Shown: positions 47,300-56,514 of the stretch, piece after piece
How the letters are laid out: every line of letters begins with the position of its first letter
How positions within the stretch are numbered: the first letter of the stretch is position 1
NCBI GenBank assembly: GCA_965206395.1
Contig: CBDBJK010000005.1
Span: forward strand, 21,329 to 85,328
Length of the DNA: 64,000 nucleotides
Direction of reading: 5' to 3'
DNA from: CBDBJK01 sp965206395
Lineage (GTDB): Bacteria > Chloroflexota > Dehalococcoidia > Lucifugimonadales > CATOSD01
Notes under the pieces: model-generated
Databases searched by the model: none
What the model saw: only the letters and a program-made list of their open reading frames with translations
What the model was told of the DNA's origin: nothing
Made by a program: the position numbers and the translations under genes

Positions 47300-48552
47300 T
47301 AGTGGTTCAACGTTTTTGTATTGATGGGTAGAGTGACTTTAGCTTGATGCGCGCATCCTCAGTAGTGAAGCGCCAATCCACTCGTATCACATCCCGGTTG
47401 CGTTGATTCTGCCAAGCATTGACCTCGCCGCGCAGGATGTCTTGATTGGCAATCCGTCGGTCCAGGCACTGTCGAGCCAGCACACCGATCTCTATCTCCG
47501 CCATATTCAACCAACTCCCGTGTTTGGGAGTGTAGTGTATCTCCAGTCGCTCAGCTATACGCCTCGCCTCAGCAGGCTCGAATGCCTCGTATAGCGAGGA
47601 CAGCTTGTGAGTGTTGAGATTGTCCATTACCAGCACGATCCGGTCTCTGTCAGGGTAGTCCTCGTCGACCAGTTTCTTTATCACATGCGCCCAGTCCACC
47701 TTCGTGCGACGCTCTCTGACCTCGACTCGGCGCCATCCGTCCAACGGTGCAAACAGCATGAACAGGCTGCTCACTCCATTGCGCTCGTATTCGTAGTCGT
47801 ATGCCGCCGATAAGCCGGGCGCTGCGGGACGCGGCACTCGCGTCTCCTTGACTTGCTGTTTGCTCGTCTCATCCATGCACACCAGAACCTCATTCCCATC
47901 GTACGGCCGTTGGTAGACCTCCAGTACGTCTTCCATCACGTCTTCCATCGCGCACACAAACTCCGCGCTCTGACCGGGCGGGATGCACCAACTCTGCTTC
48001 AGCCACGGCTTCAGTTCGTTTTTTTTTAAGCGCCTGGCGAACCGTCTCGGTGCTAATGGTCCCGACTATCTCACACTCGACCAACTGGTCAGCCAACAGC
48101 TTCAGGGTCCAACTGGCACGCCCCTCCGGCGGTTCCCCGCAGGCCATCGCTATCAACCGTGCTTCACCTTCGCCGTCCAGTCTCTTTTGACGCCGACGCA
48201 GTTGCTTTTTGCGATTCAGCGCAGACTCGACCCCCTCCTCCACACAGCGCTTGCGTATTCGCTCGACCGTTGACTGTCCCACACCGAGCGCGCTGGTGAT
48301 GTCCGCGTCCTTCATTCCCCCGTCCGAGCGTGACTCATCGCTCATCAGCAGAATGCGCGCATGGGTCTGTTTGTACGCCGCAGCCCGACCGCGTGAGACC
48401 AAGGCGTTGAGTTCCTGTTGTTCGTCGGTAGTCAGTCTGATACGGTACTTCTTGGTAGACATCATGGTTCCTCCTCGGTTCAACGTTACGATTCAACCCC
48501 CAAGAGGAACAATGACTATCATGGTATTCATTTCAATGATGTTGGACCACTA
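47300..48552 (-). mobile_element. IS630-family element, copy 5 (long form) in Ro60
   Basis: 1253 bp inserted at CTAG, antisense to Ro60, five codons before the MIDAS aspartate. The palindrome upstream of its transposase differs by one base (ATTCAACC) from copies 1-4 and matches copy 6. Confidence 0.92.
47307..48465 (-). CDS. tnp: IS630 transposase (copy 5)
   Basis: Intact two-frame gene with the duplicated MEDV segment. One silent-looking change (CTCAGTAGTG for CTCGGTAGTG on the plus strand) marks it off from the other copies. Confidence 0.88.
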
Positions 48553-49098
48553 GTGGTCGTGGACGAGTCCGGTTCGATGATGCTCCGGGGCACCGGACGA
48601 AATGGCCCTATCACAATCGCGTCACTGTTCGCGGCGGTGATTCTCAAGGCCAACCCGGGGGCAGACCTGATGATGTTCGCCAACGACGCTTGGTATATGT
48701 CTGTCGACATCGACGACACTCTGCTGAGCATTCAGCGGAAGATCGAGGGCAATGCAGTGCCTGCTGGCACGAACTTTAATTCGGTCTTCGACCGGGCGGT
48801 GAAGGCTTACGACCGCATCGTTATCCTGTCCGACATGCAGGGCTGGATGACAGGCGGATATAACACCGGCGGCGCGCCTACAAAGGCATTCGCAAGGTAC
48901 CGGGCGCGAGTAGATGCCGATCCTAAGGTCTACTCATTCGACCTGCAAGGGTACGGGACACTAATGTTTCCCGAGCGTAACGTTTTCGCCCTGGCCGGGT
49001 TCAGTGAGAAGGTTTTCGACATAATGGCTCTGTTGGAGCAGGACCGCGAGGCTCTGGTCCACGAGATCGAGGCGGTAAAGCTGACGTAGTGCGGAAAG

Positions 49099-49154
49099 GC
49101 CATACGGCCTGGTCTGGATATGGCATACCAGCAGTCCAGACCGGGCCGTATGGC
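49099..49154 (+). other. 20-bp hairpin behind Ro60
   Basis: 49099-49118 pairs with 49135-49154 (one G-U pair) around a 16-base loop, ten bases after the Ro60 stop. There is no U-tract, so it is not an ordinary intrinsic terminator; it may protect the mRNA 3' end, be cut by RNase III, or be a further small RNA of the locus. Confidence 0.7.
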
Positions 49155-49161
49155 ACAGAAT

Positions 49162-49236
49162 CGGAGTGTAGCTCAGACGGGAGACCGTCCTTCCGCGGAA
49201 GGATGGCCGGGAGTTCGAGGCTCTCCACTCTGACCA
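49162..49236 (+). tRNA. tRNA-like gene A, anticodon arm replaced by palindrome
   Basis: Acceptor CGGAGTG / CACTCTG, TA, a three-pair D arm, T arm GGGAG-TTCGAGG-CTCTC and an encoded CCA at 49234-49236. In place of a 5-bp stem and 7-base loop, the anticodon region is the palindrome TCCTTCCGCGGAAGGA (49188-49203), so no anticodon can be read. Overall length (75) stays that of a tRNA. Confidence 0.6.
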
Positions 49237-49283
49237 TTAACAACTGAATGTACCTTAACAATTCAATATTTTAAGGTCGATGC

Positions 49284-49358
49284 GCGGGCGTAGCTCAACA
49301 GGCAGAGTTCAGGCTTCCAAACCCTGCTGTGGAGGTTCGAGTCCTTCCGCCCGTGCCA
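49284..49358 (+). tRNA. trnW: tRNA-Trp (CCA anticodon)
   Basis: Acceptor GCGGGCG / CGCCCGT, D arm, anticodon arm CAGGC-TTCCAAA-CCCTG with anticodon CCA at 49317-49319, T arm GGAGG-TTCGAGT-CCTTC, discriminator G and encoded CCA. One C-C mismatch sits at the top of the anticodon stem. This is the only one of the three with a normal anticodon loop. Confidence 0.85.
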
Positions 49359-49359
49359 T

Positions 49360-49431
49360 GCTCCCGTAGCTCAGTGGATAGAGCATCCTTCCGCGGAAGG
49401 AGAGTCGAGGGTTCGAGTCCTGGGGGTACCA
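49360..49431 (+). tRNA. tRNA-like gene C, anticodon arm replaced by palindrome
   Basis: Acceptor GCTCCCG / TGGGGGT (three G-U pairs), a perfect D arm GCTC-AGTGGATA-GAGC, and encoded CCA at 49429-49431. The anticodon region is again TCCTTCCGCGGAAGGA (49386-49401), and the T stem has only about three good pairs because its 3' strand is short. It starts one base after tRNA-Trp. Confidence 0.6.
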
Positions 49432-49509
49432 AAGCACTTCTATTATAGCTATAAATTGACCTACCCGCCGTTCTTGTTACCACTTCCAGCACCACAAGTT
49501 TGCTTCCCT

Positions 49510-49665
49510 TCAGGCAACACCCGTCAGTCCGGCCAGGCCCGCCGCCGTCGCCGTGGGGATGCTCAGGCTCTTGCCCTGGGCGCGTGACACCAGCGCCGCT
49601 ATCAACGTGTCGGAGTACGAGTCATCCCGAGTCTCTAGATTGTTGCCAAAAGGCCAGTATTTCAT
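49510..49665 (-). pseudogene. Phage portal protein, N-terminal fragment
   Basis: A frame starting at ATG 49665 behind AAGGACG reads MKYWPFGNNLETRDDSYSD and LIAALVSRAQGKSLSIPTATAA, as at the start of HK97-family portal proteins, and stops after 51 codons. The remainder is missing. It follows the TerL fragment in the usual phage order. Confidence 0.55.
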
Positions 49666-49687
49666 GCTTCGTATCGTCCTTGGAGGT

Positions 49688-50137
49688 CTAGGAACCTTCG
49701 GCGTAGGTCTGGCTCGCCTCGTCAATGCCAACGAAATGAACGGCGGCGCCCTGATAGCGCAGGTGGTCTCTAATGCTGGCTAGATATCCGAACGAGACCC
49801 GTGCTCCCGAAGGGAAATAGCACGTCTTATCAGCGTGGCTGAATCTCGCGCCCTCCACGCCGTCCCACCAGGATATAGCGCGGTCCATGATGGCGTCAGG
49901 AAGATTTAGGTCAGCATAGGTCTTACGGAGTATCAAAGCACGGTAGTGGGGATACTGGACGTACTGGACGGCGGCCATGAGCAAATAACTGGTCTTGCCA
50001 GGGCCAGCTGCGCCGCCGTAAAACAGGTTAGGGCACTCCTCATAAACCCAGAGCGCCTTTAGCTGCTTGTCCGACGGGTCATGCCCCCACCAGGGGTTAG
50101 AGACTGTCGGAGGAGGTTTCTTCGTCTGTGTCGCCAT
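49688..50137 (-). pseudogene. Terminase large subunit, N-terminal fragment (module 1)
   Basis: ATG 50137 gives MATQTKKPPPTVSNPWWGHD and the ATPase motifs FYGGAAGPGKTSYLLM (Walker A) and VHFVGIDEASQ (Walker B with catalytic Glu). Similarity to the copy at 61278-62826 ends right after EASQ, and the frame then stops, so the nuclease part has been lost. Phage packaging motor remnant. Confidence 0.85.
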
Positions 50138-50702
50138 CTCGTAGCCTCTCGTACTCGGCCCGCTCCCGCAGCACCTCGTCCCACAATTCCGGCGTGGGCT
50201 GGAAGACATGCTGCGTTTTGACCGGGCCGCCGTCCTTGCCCGTGATCTCCGTTTTGACCGGGCCGCCGTCCTTGCCTGTAAGCGCCACCCTATCCTCGTA
50301 GCCCAGAGCCTTGAACTCAAGTTCAATCAGCGTCCGCAGCGCCGCCGGTATCTGGCCCGCCGACAACTCCTCTGGGTCCATCCCCTCAATGCGCTCCTTA
50401 ACCTTGTCCAGCGTCGCCCGAATCAGGACAAAGGCCTCGTCCTGGGCCTGCTCCAGCTTCTTCGCCATGCGCTCCCGGTGCCGGGAGGCCAAGTCTGAAT
50501 CGTGCTCAGCGGCGCGGTTCCGCCAATTGTACCGGGAGGCCCAAGTCTCCCAGTTGCGTTCCGTAGTTTTCCCACCCTGTTTCCGAAACAATTCAACAGC
50601 CGACCGGACTGAACGGTCTAGGGGCGGGATATCCAGGTACAGGCCGAATGCCGCAAATGCCTTAGCCGTCTCGCTCGGTTGTCGTTCCCAGAGGTTCATC
50701 AC
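50097..50702 (-). CDS. Terminase small subunit-like protein (module 1)
   Basis: 201 residues, overlapping the TerL start by 41 bases. The N-terminal 60 residues have WERQPSETAKAFAAFGLYLDIPPLDRSVR and WASRYNWRNRAAEHD, a helix-turn-helix-like region found in phage terminase small subunits; a coiled middle follows. Its last 50 residues (TGKDGGPVK, twice, TQHVFQPTPELWDEVLRERAE, ERLRDGDTDE) match the protein at 62786, whose N-terminus is unrelated. The shared tail probably contacts TerL. Confidence 0.7.
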   Translation of the reverse strand: MMNLWERQPSETAKAFAAFGLYLDIPPLDRSVRSAVELFRKQGGKTTERNWETWASRYNWRNRAAEHDSDLASRHRERMAKKLEQAQDEAFVLIRATLDKVKERIEGMDPEELSAGQIPAALRTLIELEFKALGYEDRVALTGKDGGPVKTEITGKDGGPVKTQHVFQPTPELWDEVLRERAEYERLRDGDTDEETSSDSL

Positions 50703-51318
50703 TTGGCCACCGCGCCCCAGTAGTGTATCCGGTTACGCTCGAAGTGCTTCGTCATGGTGATGGAGTAGCCATCAGGAGTAACGGGAGCCGACAGCCAGGG
50801 TTTAACCACATTGATCCAGTACCTCACGTAATATTTAGTTTTGCTTCGCTTGTCAAGGAGGCCACAAGGTATCCGCTCCCCAGAGGGGTCCCGGCCGTAG
50901 TAGTCCCTGGCAGTCCGCATGTACTGTTGCATCTGCGCATCCGTGCCCAGTAACCCCACAGCTTCCGCCTTGCGAGCGTGCTTCCAGAAGGCTCGAATCG
51001 CGCCGTAGGGATAGGCGTAGGCGTCAGCGTCGCATAGCACGAAGTGTCGTCAACGCCGGGGAACGGCCAGCCCTCGTCACAATCCCCAACGATAACCGAA
51101 GCGAACGCCAGGGCTGCCCGAGCATCGGCCACCCGTGCCGGGTCCAGGTCGATGCCGTAGATCGTGCGCTCCGGGTAGCAGGCCAAAGGAATGTCCCCAC
51201 TGCCAATGAACGGCACGTAGGCCGCACCGTCTCCTACCTCAGCGAGAACAGCCCGGCGCAGCCACATTTTACGCGCCGGGTGTTCTCCGTGCTGCTTCTG
51301 GACGCTCGAGGGGCTCAA
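50699..51318 (-). pseudogene. Phage methyltransferase-like protein, frameshifted
   Basis: The 5' part has AAYVPFIGSGDIPLACYP, TIYGIDLDPARVADARAAL and VIVGDCDEGWPFPGVDD, a class I SAM-binding core. Near 51035 the sense changes frame to ADAYAYPYGAIRAFWKHARKAEAVGLLGTD. Together about 205 residues. It overlaps the preceding DUF5131 stop by four bases and the TerS start by four, so it was part of the packaging operon. The substrate (DNA or other) is unknown. Confidence 0.6.
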
Positions 51319-51644
51319 ATCGCCATGGCCTCCTGCTGGTGCTTCACCTCAGGATAGTCATCATGGGTCCGTCCGTCAAGGATACGATCTTGTCCAGGAC
51401 GGAAGGCTGACCCCTGCTTATGGTAGAATTCTACACCCTCGGCCGCCTCACACGCATCACGGATATCCCGGAACCAGTCCCCATCGGAAGGCCGGTATCC
51501 AGGCCCGGACTCCCCACCACTCACGATCCACCGCAAACCTCCGTCGCCAAGATAGGGACGGAAGTCCACAGGGCCAAGCAACGGCTCGGCGCTGACCCAA
51601 GGCATGGGGCTGCCGATAGACAGTAGGGCCGGGATTCGGCTACT
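51315..51644 (-). pseudogene. DUF5131 (phage Gp37/Gp68-like) C-terminal fragment
   Basis: RIPALLSIGSPMPWVSAEPLLGPVDF, WIVSGGESGPGYRPSDGDWFRDIRDACEAAEGVEFYHKQ are the C-terminal motifs of the DUF5131 family common in phages and plasmids. The N-terminal half (with its cysteine motif) is missing: the frame runs back into the stop region of the lipoprotein gene at 51682. An ATG at 51605 exists within it. Confidence 0.7.
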
Positions 51645-51906
51645 GCCCTCTGTGCCGTCGAGCGTCCTGCGGCTCTCGGGTTTAGCCTGACGGTACTCCC
51701 ATCATCATCCCGCACTCGGCTACCGCACTGAAGAGGGCCAGGGGCGGCTCTCCCTCTTTGGATTCCAGCGACGCCTCGACTCCTTCGGGTCCGCCCAGCT
51801 TGTTCATGACGCACTGCATGGCTTCCCTTCCTTCAGGTGGCAGGTCCAGGGCCGGACTGGCAGTCAGCCACTCCTCTTCGTTCAGGCAGTGGCTGAGCGT
51901 GATTAA

Positions 51907-52786
51907 GAGCGTCTAACAAAACCTAATAAAAGGGGTTAGAATCTGGACATTCTCTGGAGGAGGATGACCTAATGTCTAAGCCCCTTGTAAGCGATGAATT
52001 CTGGGAACTGGTGCAACCTTTACTGCCGCCACAACCACCGAAGCCGAAAGGAGGAAGGCCCAGGATACCTGACAGACAGGTCCTAAGTGGGATACTGTTC
52101 GTGCTAAAGACAGGCATTGGCTGGGAAGACCTACCCAAGGAGATGGACTGTGGCAGTGGGATGACCTGCTGGAGGCGCCTCAGAGATTGGCACCAGTCGG
52201 GAGTCTGGGAGCGCATCCACTTGGTATGCCTTGAGCGCCTGCAAGCAGCTGAGCGCATAGACTGGACTCGCGCAGTGCTGGACAGTGCTTCAGTGCGAGC
52301 AGTTTTTGGGGGCAGAAAACAGGCCCCAACCCCACGGACAGGGCGAAGGCGGGTAGCAAGCATCATATCATAACCGATGCCCAGGGCATTCCACTGGCGG
52401 TCAGGTTGACTGGCGCGAACGCTCACGATGTCACCCAAGCCCTTGAGTTGGTGGATGCCATACCTGCTGTCAAGGGCAAGCGAGGCAGGCCTCGCAAGCG
52501 TCCTCTTCAGGCGCAGGGAGACAGAGGGTATGACTCTGAGCCTGTTCGCAAGGAGTTGAAGAAGCGACATATCTGGCCGCTGCTGGCCAAGCGAGGTGAG
52601 CCGCATGGCAGCGGGTTGGGTGTGCATAGATGGGTGGTTGAGAGAAGCCTGAGTTGGCTTCATCAGTTCCGACGCTTACGGGTTCGATATGAGCGCAGGG
52701 CAGACATACATGAGGCTTTCTTGGCCATAGGTTGTGCCATCATCTGCTCTCGCTTTCTGTTCCAATAATGGTTTTGTTAGACGCTC
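51907..52786 (+). mobile_element. IS5-family (IS427-like) element, 880 bp, copy A
   Basis: Terminal repeats GAGCGTCTAACAAAAC and GTTTTGTTAGACGCTC, flanked by TAA at 51904-51906 and 52787-52789. Identical over its length, as far as I can compare, to copy B at 53880. Confidence 0.92.
51972..52768 (+). CDS. tnp: IS427-type transposase, two frames
   Basis: Frame 1 (51972-52373) begins MSKPLVSDEFWELVQPLLPP and has the first catalytic Asp in AVLDSASV. Frame 2 (52406-52768, effectively from about 52310) has GANAHDVTQALELVDAIPA, the second Asp in GDRGYDSE, and the Glu in WVVERSLSWLHQFRRLR. The switch lies at TTTTTGGGGG (52303-52312), a slippery run. Both copies share it, so it is likely programmed. 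Confidence 0.88.
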
Positions 52787-53600
52787 TAAGAATACCGCCA
52801 TGCCTTGGACCATGGCGGCTTCCTCGCCGGATCCTTCCTGGTTGGCGAGCATCATGGCGCGCAGGTCGAAGTTCTGGAACCCGGCGCTGACGCAGGCTGA
52901 GGTGTCATCGCTCAGCGGTCCGGTCTGGTCTGTGAATCCGTTCAGGAATAGCTTCAGCAGGGTCTCGTGCTCCAGGCATCCGACCAATGCGTCCCTTTCC
53001 TGCGGCGACGCGAGATCCGGGCTGTTCATCAGAGTCACCAACTGCTGGGGGCCTCCGATTTCCGACAGGCAGGACAGCTCGGCGTCTGACAGATCGGACG
53101 TGAGGAGTCCCGTGTCGTTCATACCGGTGGGGCCGGGCATTCCAGACTCCGGAGTTGTTTCCGATGGCGCGTCGGTTGGCACCGGCATCGCGGTGGGGAT
53201 TGGGGTCTCGGTCGGAGCCGGGACTTTGGTCGGAGTCGGGACTTCTACCGGAGCGTCGGTTGGCACCGGCATCGCGGTGGGGATTGGGGTCTCGGTCGGA
53301 GCCGGGACTTCTACCGGAGCGGCGGTTGGAGCCGGAATGGATGCGGACGTCGGGGCCTGGCCCGCGGCGGTTGGGGATGAACTCGTCTCCGGGCTGGAAC
53401 AGGCCAATAGGGTCGTCAGGGCGACGAAGAGCGCGCAATACAGTAGTTTCGACATGGCAGTGGTGCTACTCCTCAGATTGGGCAGTTTCCCATCAGTTGG
53501 ATAATACCGATGCTCGATCGGTTATCTTAGGGGTTGCCCGGCTTTGCACATAAAAGGCATCCTGCACAAATAATCAACGGTCTGCACAAATAATTCAAGG

Positions 53601-53867
53601 TCACCCATCCCAAGTAAATGGCAGACCTTCCTCTATGGACACACGCTGTACTCGCCAAGGTGCCTTCGCGCACAGAGCACTGAAATTGACACGTGCTCGA
53701 AACTTCTCACCGAGCGTTGGAGAATCAGGTCCAACCTGCCAAATAGTATTTTGCGGCGTGGGGTTGTAGATCGCAGCCAGCATGCCGTTAGGAATACATA
53801 GGATGGTAATGCTTGTGAGGATATATAAAGGGGAATTATATACTTGTTTAACCCGACCAAAACGCAC
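53601..53867 (-). CDS. Hypothetical protein, uncertain
   Basis: An 88-codon frame starting at GTG 53867 next to IS copy B. It contains one hydrophobic stretch (LYILTSITILCIPNGML) and no known motif. A TAA lies just upstream in frame. It may be a fragment or not a gene. The rest of 53456-53879 holds only the lipoprotein promoter region, including two near-repeats of TCTGCACAAATAAT (53568-53593). Confidence 0.25.
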   Translation of the reverse strand: MRFGRVKQVYNSPLYILTSITILCIPNGMLAAIYNPTPQNTIWQVGPDSPTLGEKFRARVNFSALCAKAPWRVQRVSIEEGLPFTWDG

Positions 53868-53879
53868 TTCTTGTTCTTA

Positions 53880-54759
53880 GAGCGTCTAACAAAACCTAAT
53901 AAAAGGGGTTAGAATCTGGACATTCTCTGGAGGAGGATGACCTAATGTCTAAGCCCCTTGTAAGCGATGAATTCTGGGAACTGGTGCAACCTTTACTGCC
54001 GCCACAACCACCGAAGCCGAAAGGAGGAAGGCCCAGGATACCTGACAGACAGGTCCTAAGTGGGATACTGTTCGTGCTAAAGACAGGCATTGGCTGGGAA
54101 GACCTACCCAAGGAGATGGACTGTGGCAGTGGGATGACCTGCTGGAGGCGCCTCAGAGATTGGCACCAGTCGGGAGTCTGGGAGCGCATCCACTTGGTAT
54201 GCCTTGAGCGCCTGCAAGCAGCTGAGCGCATAGACTGGACTCGCGCAGTGCTGGACAGTGCTTCAGTGCGAGCAGTTTTTGGGGGCAGAAAACAGGCCCC
54301 AACCCCACGGACAGGGCGAAGGCGGGTAGCAAGCATCATATCATAACCGATGCCCAGGGCATTCCACTGGCGGTCAGGTTGACTGGCGCGAACGCTCACG
54401 ATGTCACCCAAGCCCTTGAGTTGGTGGATGCCATACCTGCTGTCAAGGGCAAGCGAGGCAGGCCTCGCAAGCGTCCTCTTCAGGCGCAGGGAGACAGAGG
54501 GTATGACTCTGAGCCTGTTCGCAAGGAGTTGAAGAAGCGACATATCTGGCCGCTGCTGGCCAAGCGAGGTGAGCCGCATGGCAGCGGGTTGGGTGTGCAT
54601 AGATGGGTGGTTGAGAGAAGCCTGAGTTGGCTTCATCAGTTCCGACGCTTACGGGTTCGATATGAGCGCAGGGCAGACATACATGAGGCTTTCTTGGCCA
54701 TAGGTTGTGCCATCATCTGCTCTCGCTTTCTGTTCCAATAATGGTTTTGTTAGACGCTC
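53880..54759 (+). mobile_element. IS5-family (IS427-like) element, 880 bp, copy B
   Basis: Same ends as copy A and same orientation, flanked by TTA at 53877-53879 and 54760-54762. Different flanking triplets show an independent insertion. Confidence 0.92.
53945..54741 (+). CDS. tnp: IS427-type transposase (copy B)
   Basis: Same two-frame gene as in copy A, with the frame switch at TTTTTGGGGG (54276-54285). No differences seen. Confidence 0.88.
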
Positions 54760-54876
54760 TTAGTCGGCGTTGACTGAGGGCGGGTTTCAAATTACTTGTA
54801 TGCATGCCAGGGGCGGGAGTAAAATTATTTTATAGGGTCCATATTTTCATTTCCCGGTACCCGGAGGATAAACAAA

Positions 54877-55816
54877 ATGTTTGGTCAGAACAGAGAAAAG
54901 AAGCGGTTCTCCTGGCGATGGGCCGTGCTGCTGGTCGCGCTGGTGGCGGGGAGCCTGCTTTTGGTGGCCTGCGGCGACTCCGACCCTAGTCCCACAGCGA
55001 CCACTGAACCTACTTCGGTACAGGCCACACCGGACGAAGACGCCGACGCCATGATGGACGAAGACGGCCATGATGGACGACAATGATGGACGAGACGGCG
55101 ACGCAATGATGGACGAGGACGGCGACGCAATGATGGACGAGGACGGCGACGCAATGATGGACGAGGACGGCGACGCCATGATGGACGAAGACGGCGACGC
55201 CATGATGTCTCTGAGCGATATCGACGAGACCACCACGGGGGCCGAACTGGTCGCGTCGCTTTCCGAAGGTGAAGCCGACTGCCTGCGTGCTACGATAGGG
55301 GACGCGAGCTACGAGGCTATGCAGGACCTGACCCTGTCCGAGAGTGCCATGGGATTCGATACGTTCCCGCTGCAATGCCTGGAGCCGGGCAACGCCATCG
55401 ACCTGAGCGTAGCCATGATGTCGCTCCAGGCGGGCGGGCTGTCCGATGATAGCCGGGCCTGCATCAAGGACGTTTTCGCAGACCTCGGGGTGCCGGGCGA
55501 GGGGATGAGCATGACAGACTCCATGCGCTCCTTTATAACCATGCAGCTCTGCCTGACCGACGAAGAAGCGCAAGCCATGTCGGGACCTGTTCCGGAAGAA
55601 GACGCATTTCCTTTGCCCTCCCAACTACGCTGCGTATCCGAGCAGACAGACCTGGAGAACCTGTTCATCGTCTACCAGGCCTTTGCCGACTTGGAGTCGA
55701 GCACGGAGCAGCCCACACCATCGCCGGAAATGACGAAGGCGGTGGCCGAGATAATGGCCGCTCAGGAGACCTGCGGCATTCCCACCATCATCCAGGGGGA
55801 GGGGTCAGCGCCCTAG
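54877..55816 (+). pseudogene. Lipoprotein with DGDAMMDE tandem repeats, frameshifted in repeat
   Basis: The start encodes a lipoprotein signal (WAVLLVALVAGSLLLVACGDS). A run of 24-base units encoding DGDAMMDE follows (55030-55205). The first units are irregular (55062-55096), and there the frame shifts, so the first frame ends at 55086 and the body continues from the 55070 frame: a 200-residue cysteine-containing domain (SLSDIDETTTGAELVASLSEGEADCL) like that of the split gene at 51682. Either a replication slip broke the gene or the assembly collapsed a repeat. The body may bind metal or peptide outside the cell. Confidence 0.75.
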
Positions 55817-56297
55817 GCGGCGGCTCGGGTTACTGCCTGCGCTGAGATATCCGGGGTGTGGGAACCGACGTTGGAATCGGATCATCGGCGTGGACAGATG
55901 CTTGAGTCTTGGAGGCATCCGAGATTTGAGTATCCATCGTCGGGGCATTCGTTTCCGTATCGTATGGTGCGTCCTGAGGTGATGCAACGTTTGCAGCTGT
56001 GTTAGCTACGTTGGGCGCTGGTCTCGACGTGTCCTATGGTGGGCTCCGCTATGTGGCAGACCCTGGAAGCTCACAGGGCAACCTCCCACCGAAAAGTTTG
56101 TAGTACAGTCCCCGTTGGCCCACTTTACCTCTGCCTGTTACACACCGAAGAAAGGCAACTCGTGACACCTAACCCTTGTGGGCAGCGAGCCGCGCGGGTA
56201 GACTCGGACTACTATTGATGTGAGAACGTCGCATCCGCGTCGTCCAGACCACGCAGAGTCACACAAATTACCTAACACTTTTCGAAGAGATGTCCAC
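55817..56297. other. Intergenic region, nothing recognised
   Basis: About 480 bases with only short unsupported frames. No RNA gene, repeat or clear promoter is seen. Confidence 0.4.
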
Positions 56298-56514
56298 ATG
56301 ACTGCGCGCTCCAAAGGACACCACGAAATCCCCAAATGGCTCTTGAAGCACTTTTGCTGGGATAAGGGCAAGACGCTCTGGATGGGGTCCAAGGACACCC
56401 GTGAGGTCAAAGCAGTCGTTCTAAAGGATGCGTTCCGCCGAAACGACGCAAATACCAGGATTGACTACCAGAGCAGGGGGTGTGGCAAACCTCGCCGGAT
56501 AAAGTCCGACCTAG

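Larger units (their letters stand above)
46231..49089 (+). pseudogene. rsr: Ro60/Rsr TROVE protein, split by IS630
   Basis: ATG 46231 behind AAAGGAGG. The 5' part (to 47299) encodes about 357 residues of the HEAT-like TROVE ring: FASLLLTSFVQDQFYRTESD, YARDQFNMRSVSHAVAAELA, GRRPVPNALKRGIRDAFEMFDGY, KIGYMALVRNLRNI. The 3' part (from 48553) is the von Willebrand A domain with MIDAS DESGS, GTNF and SDMQ, ending at 49089. Removal of the IS gives KTLVVVDESGSM in frame, about 535 residues, the normal family size. Ro60 is a ring that binds Y RNA on its outside and misfolded RNA in its hole, serving RNA quality control and decay. Confidence 0.93.
51682..53455 (-). pseudogene. Secreted lipoprotein, split by IS427-type element
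   Basis: A lipobox signal peptide (MSKLLYCALFVALTTLLACSS) is followed by a Pro/Ala/Thr-rich linker with 16-residue near repeats (PAPTETPIPTAMPVPTDAPVE) and a cysteine-containing domain (LSDAELSCLSEIGGPQQLV). The IS at 51907-52786 with TAA duplications interrupts it; joining across gives AVFL-ITLSHCLNEEEW in frame and an end at 51682. Reconstructed length is about 295 residues. The gene at 54877 is a paralogue with the same domain plan. Confidence 0.8.

Noticed and set aside
51907..54759. Composite transposon formed by the two identical 880-bp IS copies
   Set aside because: Each copy has its own target duplication (TAA and TTA), and the first restores a gene when removed, so they entered separately.
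55030..55205. Direct repeats as a CRISPR array
   Set aside because: The 24-base units are contiguous without spacers and encode an acidic, methionine-rich peptide repeat in a lipoprotein.
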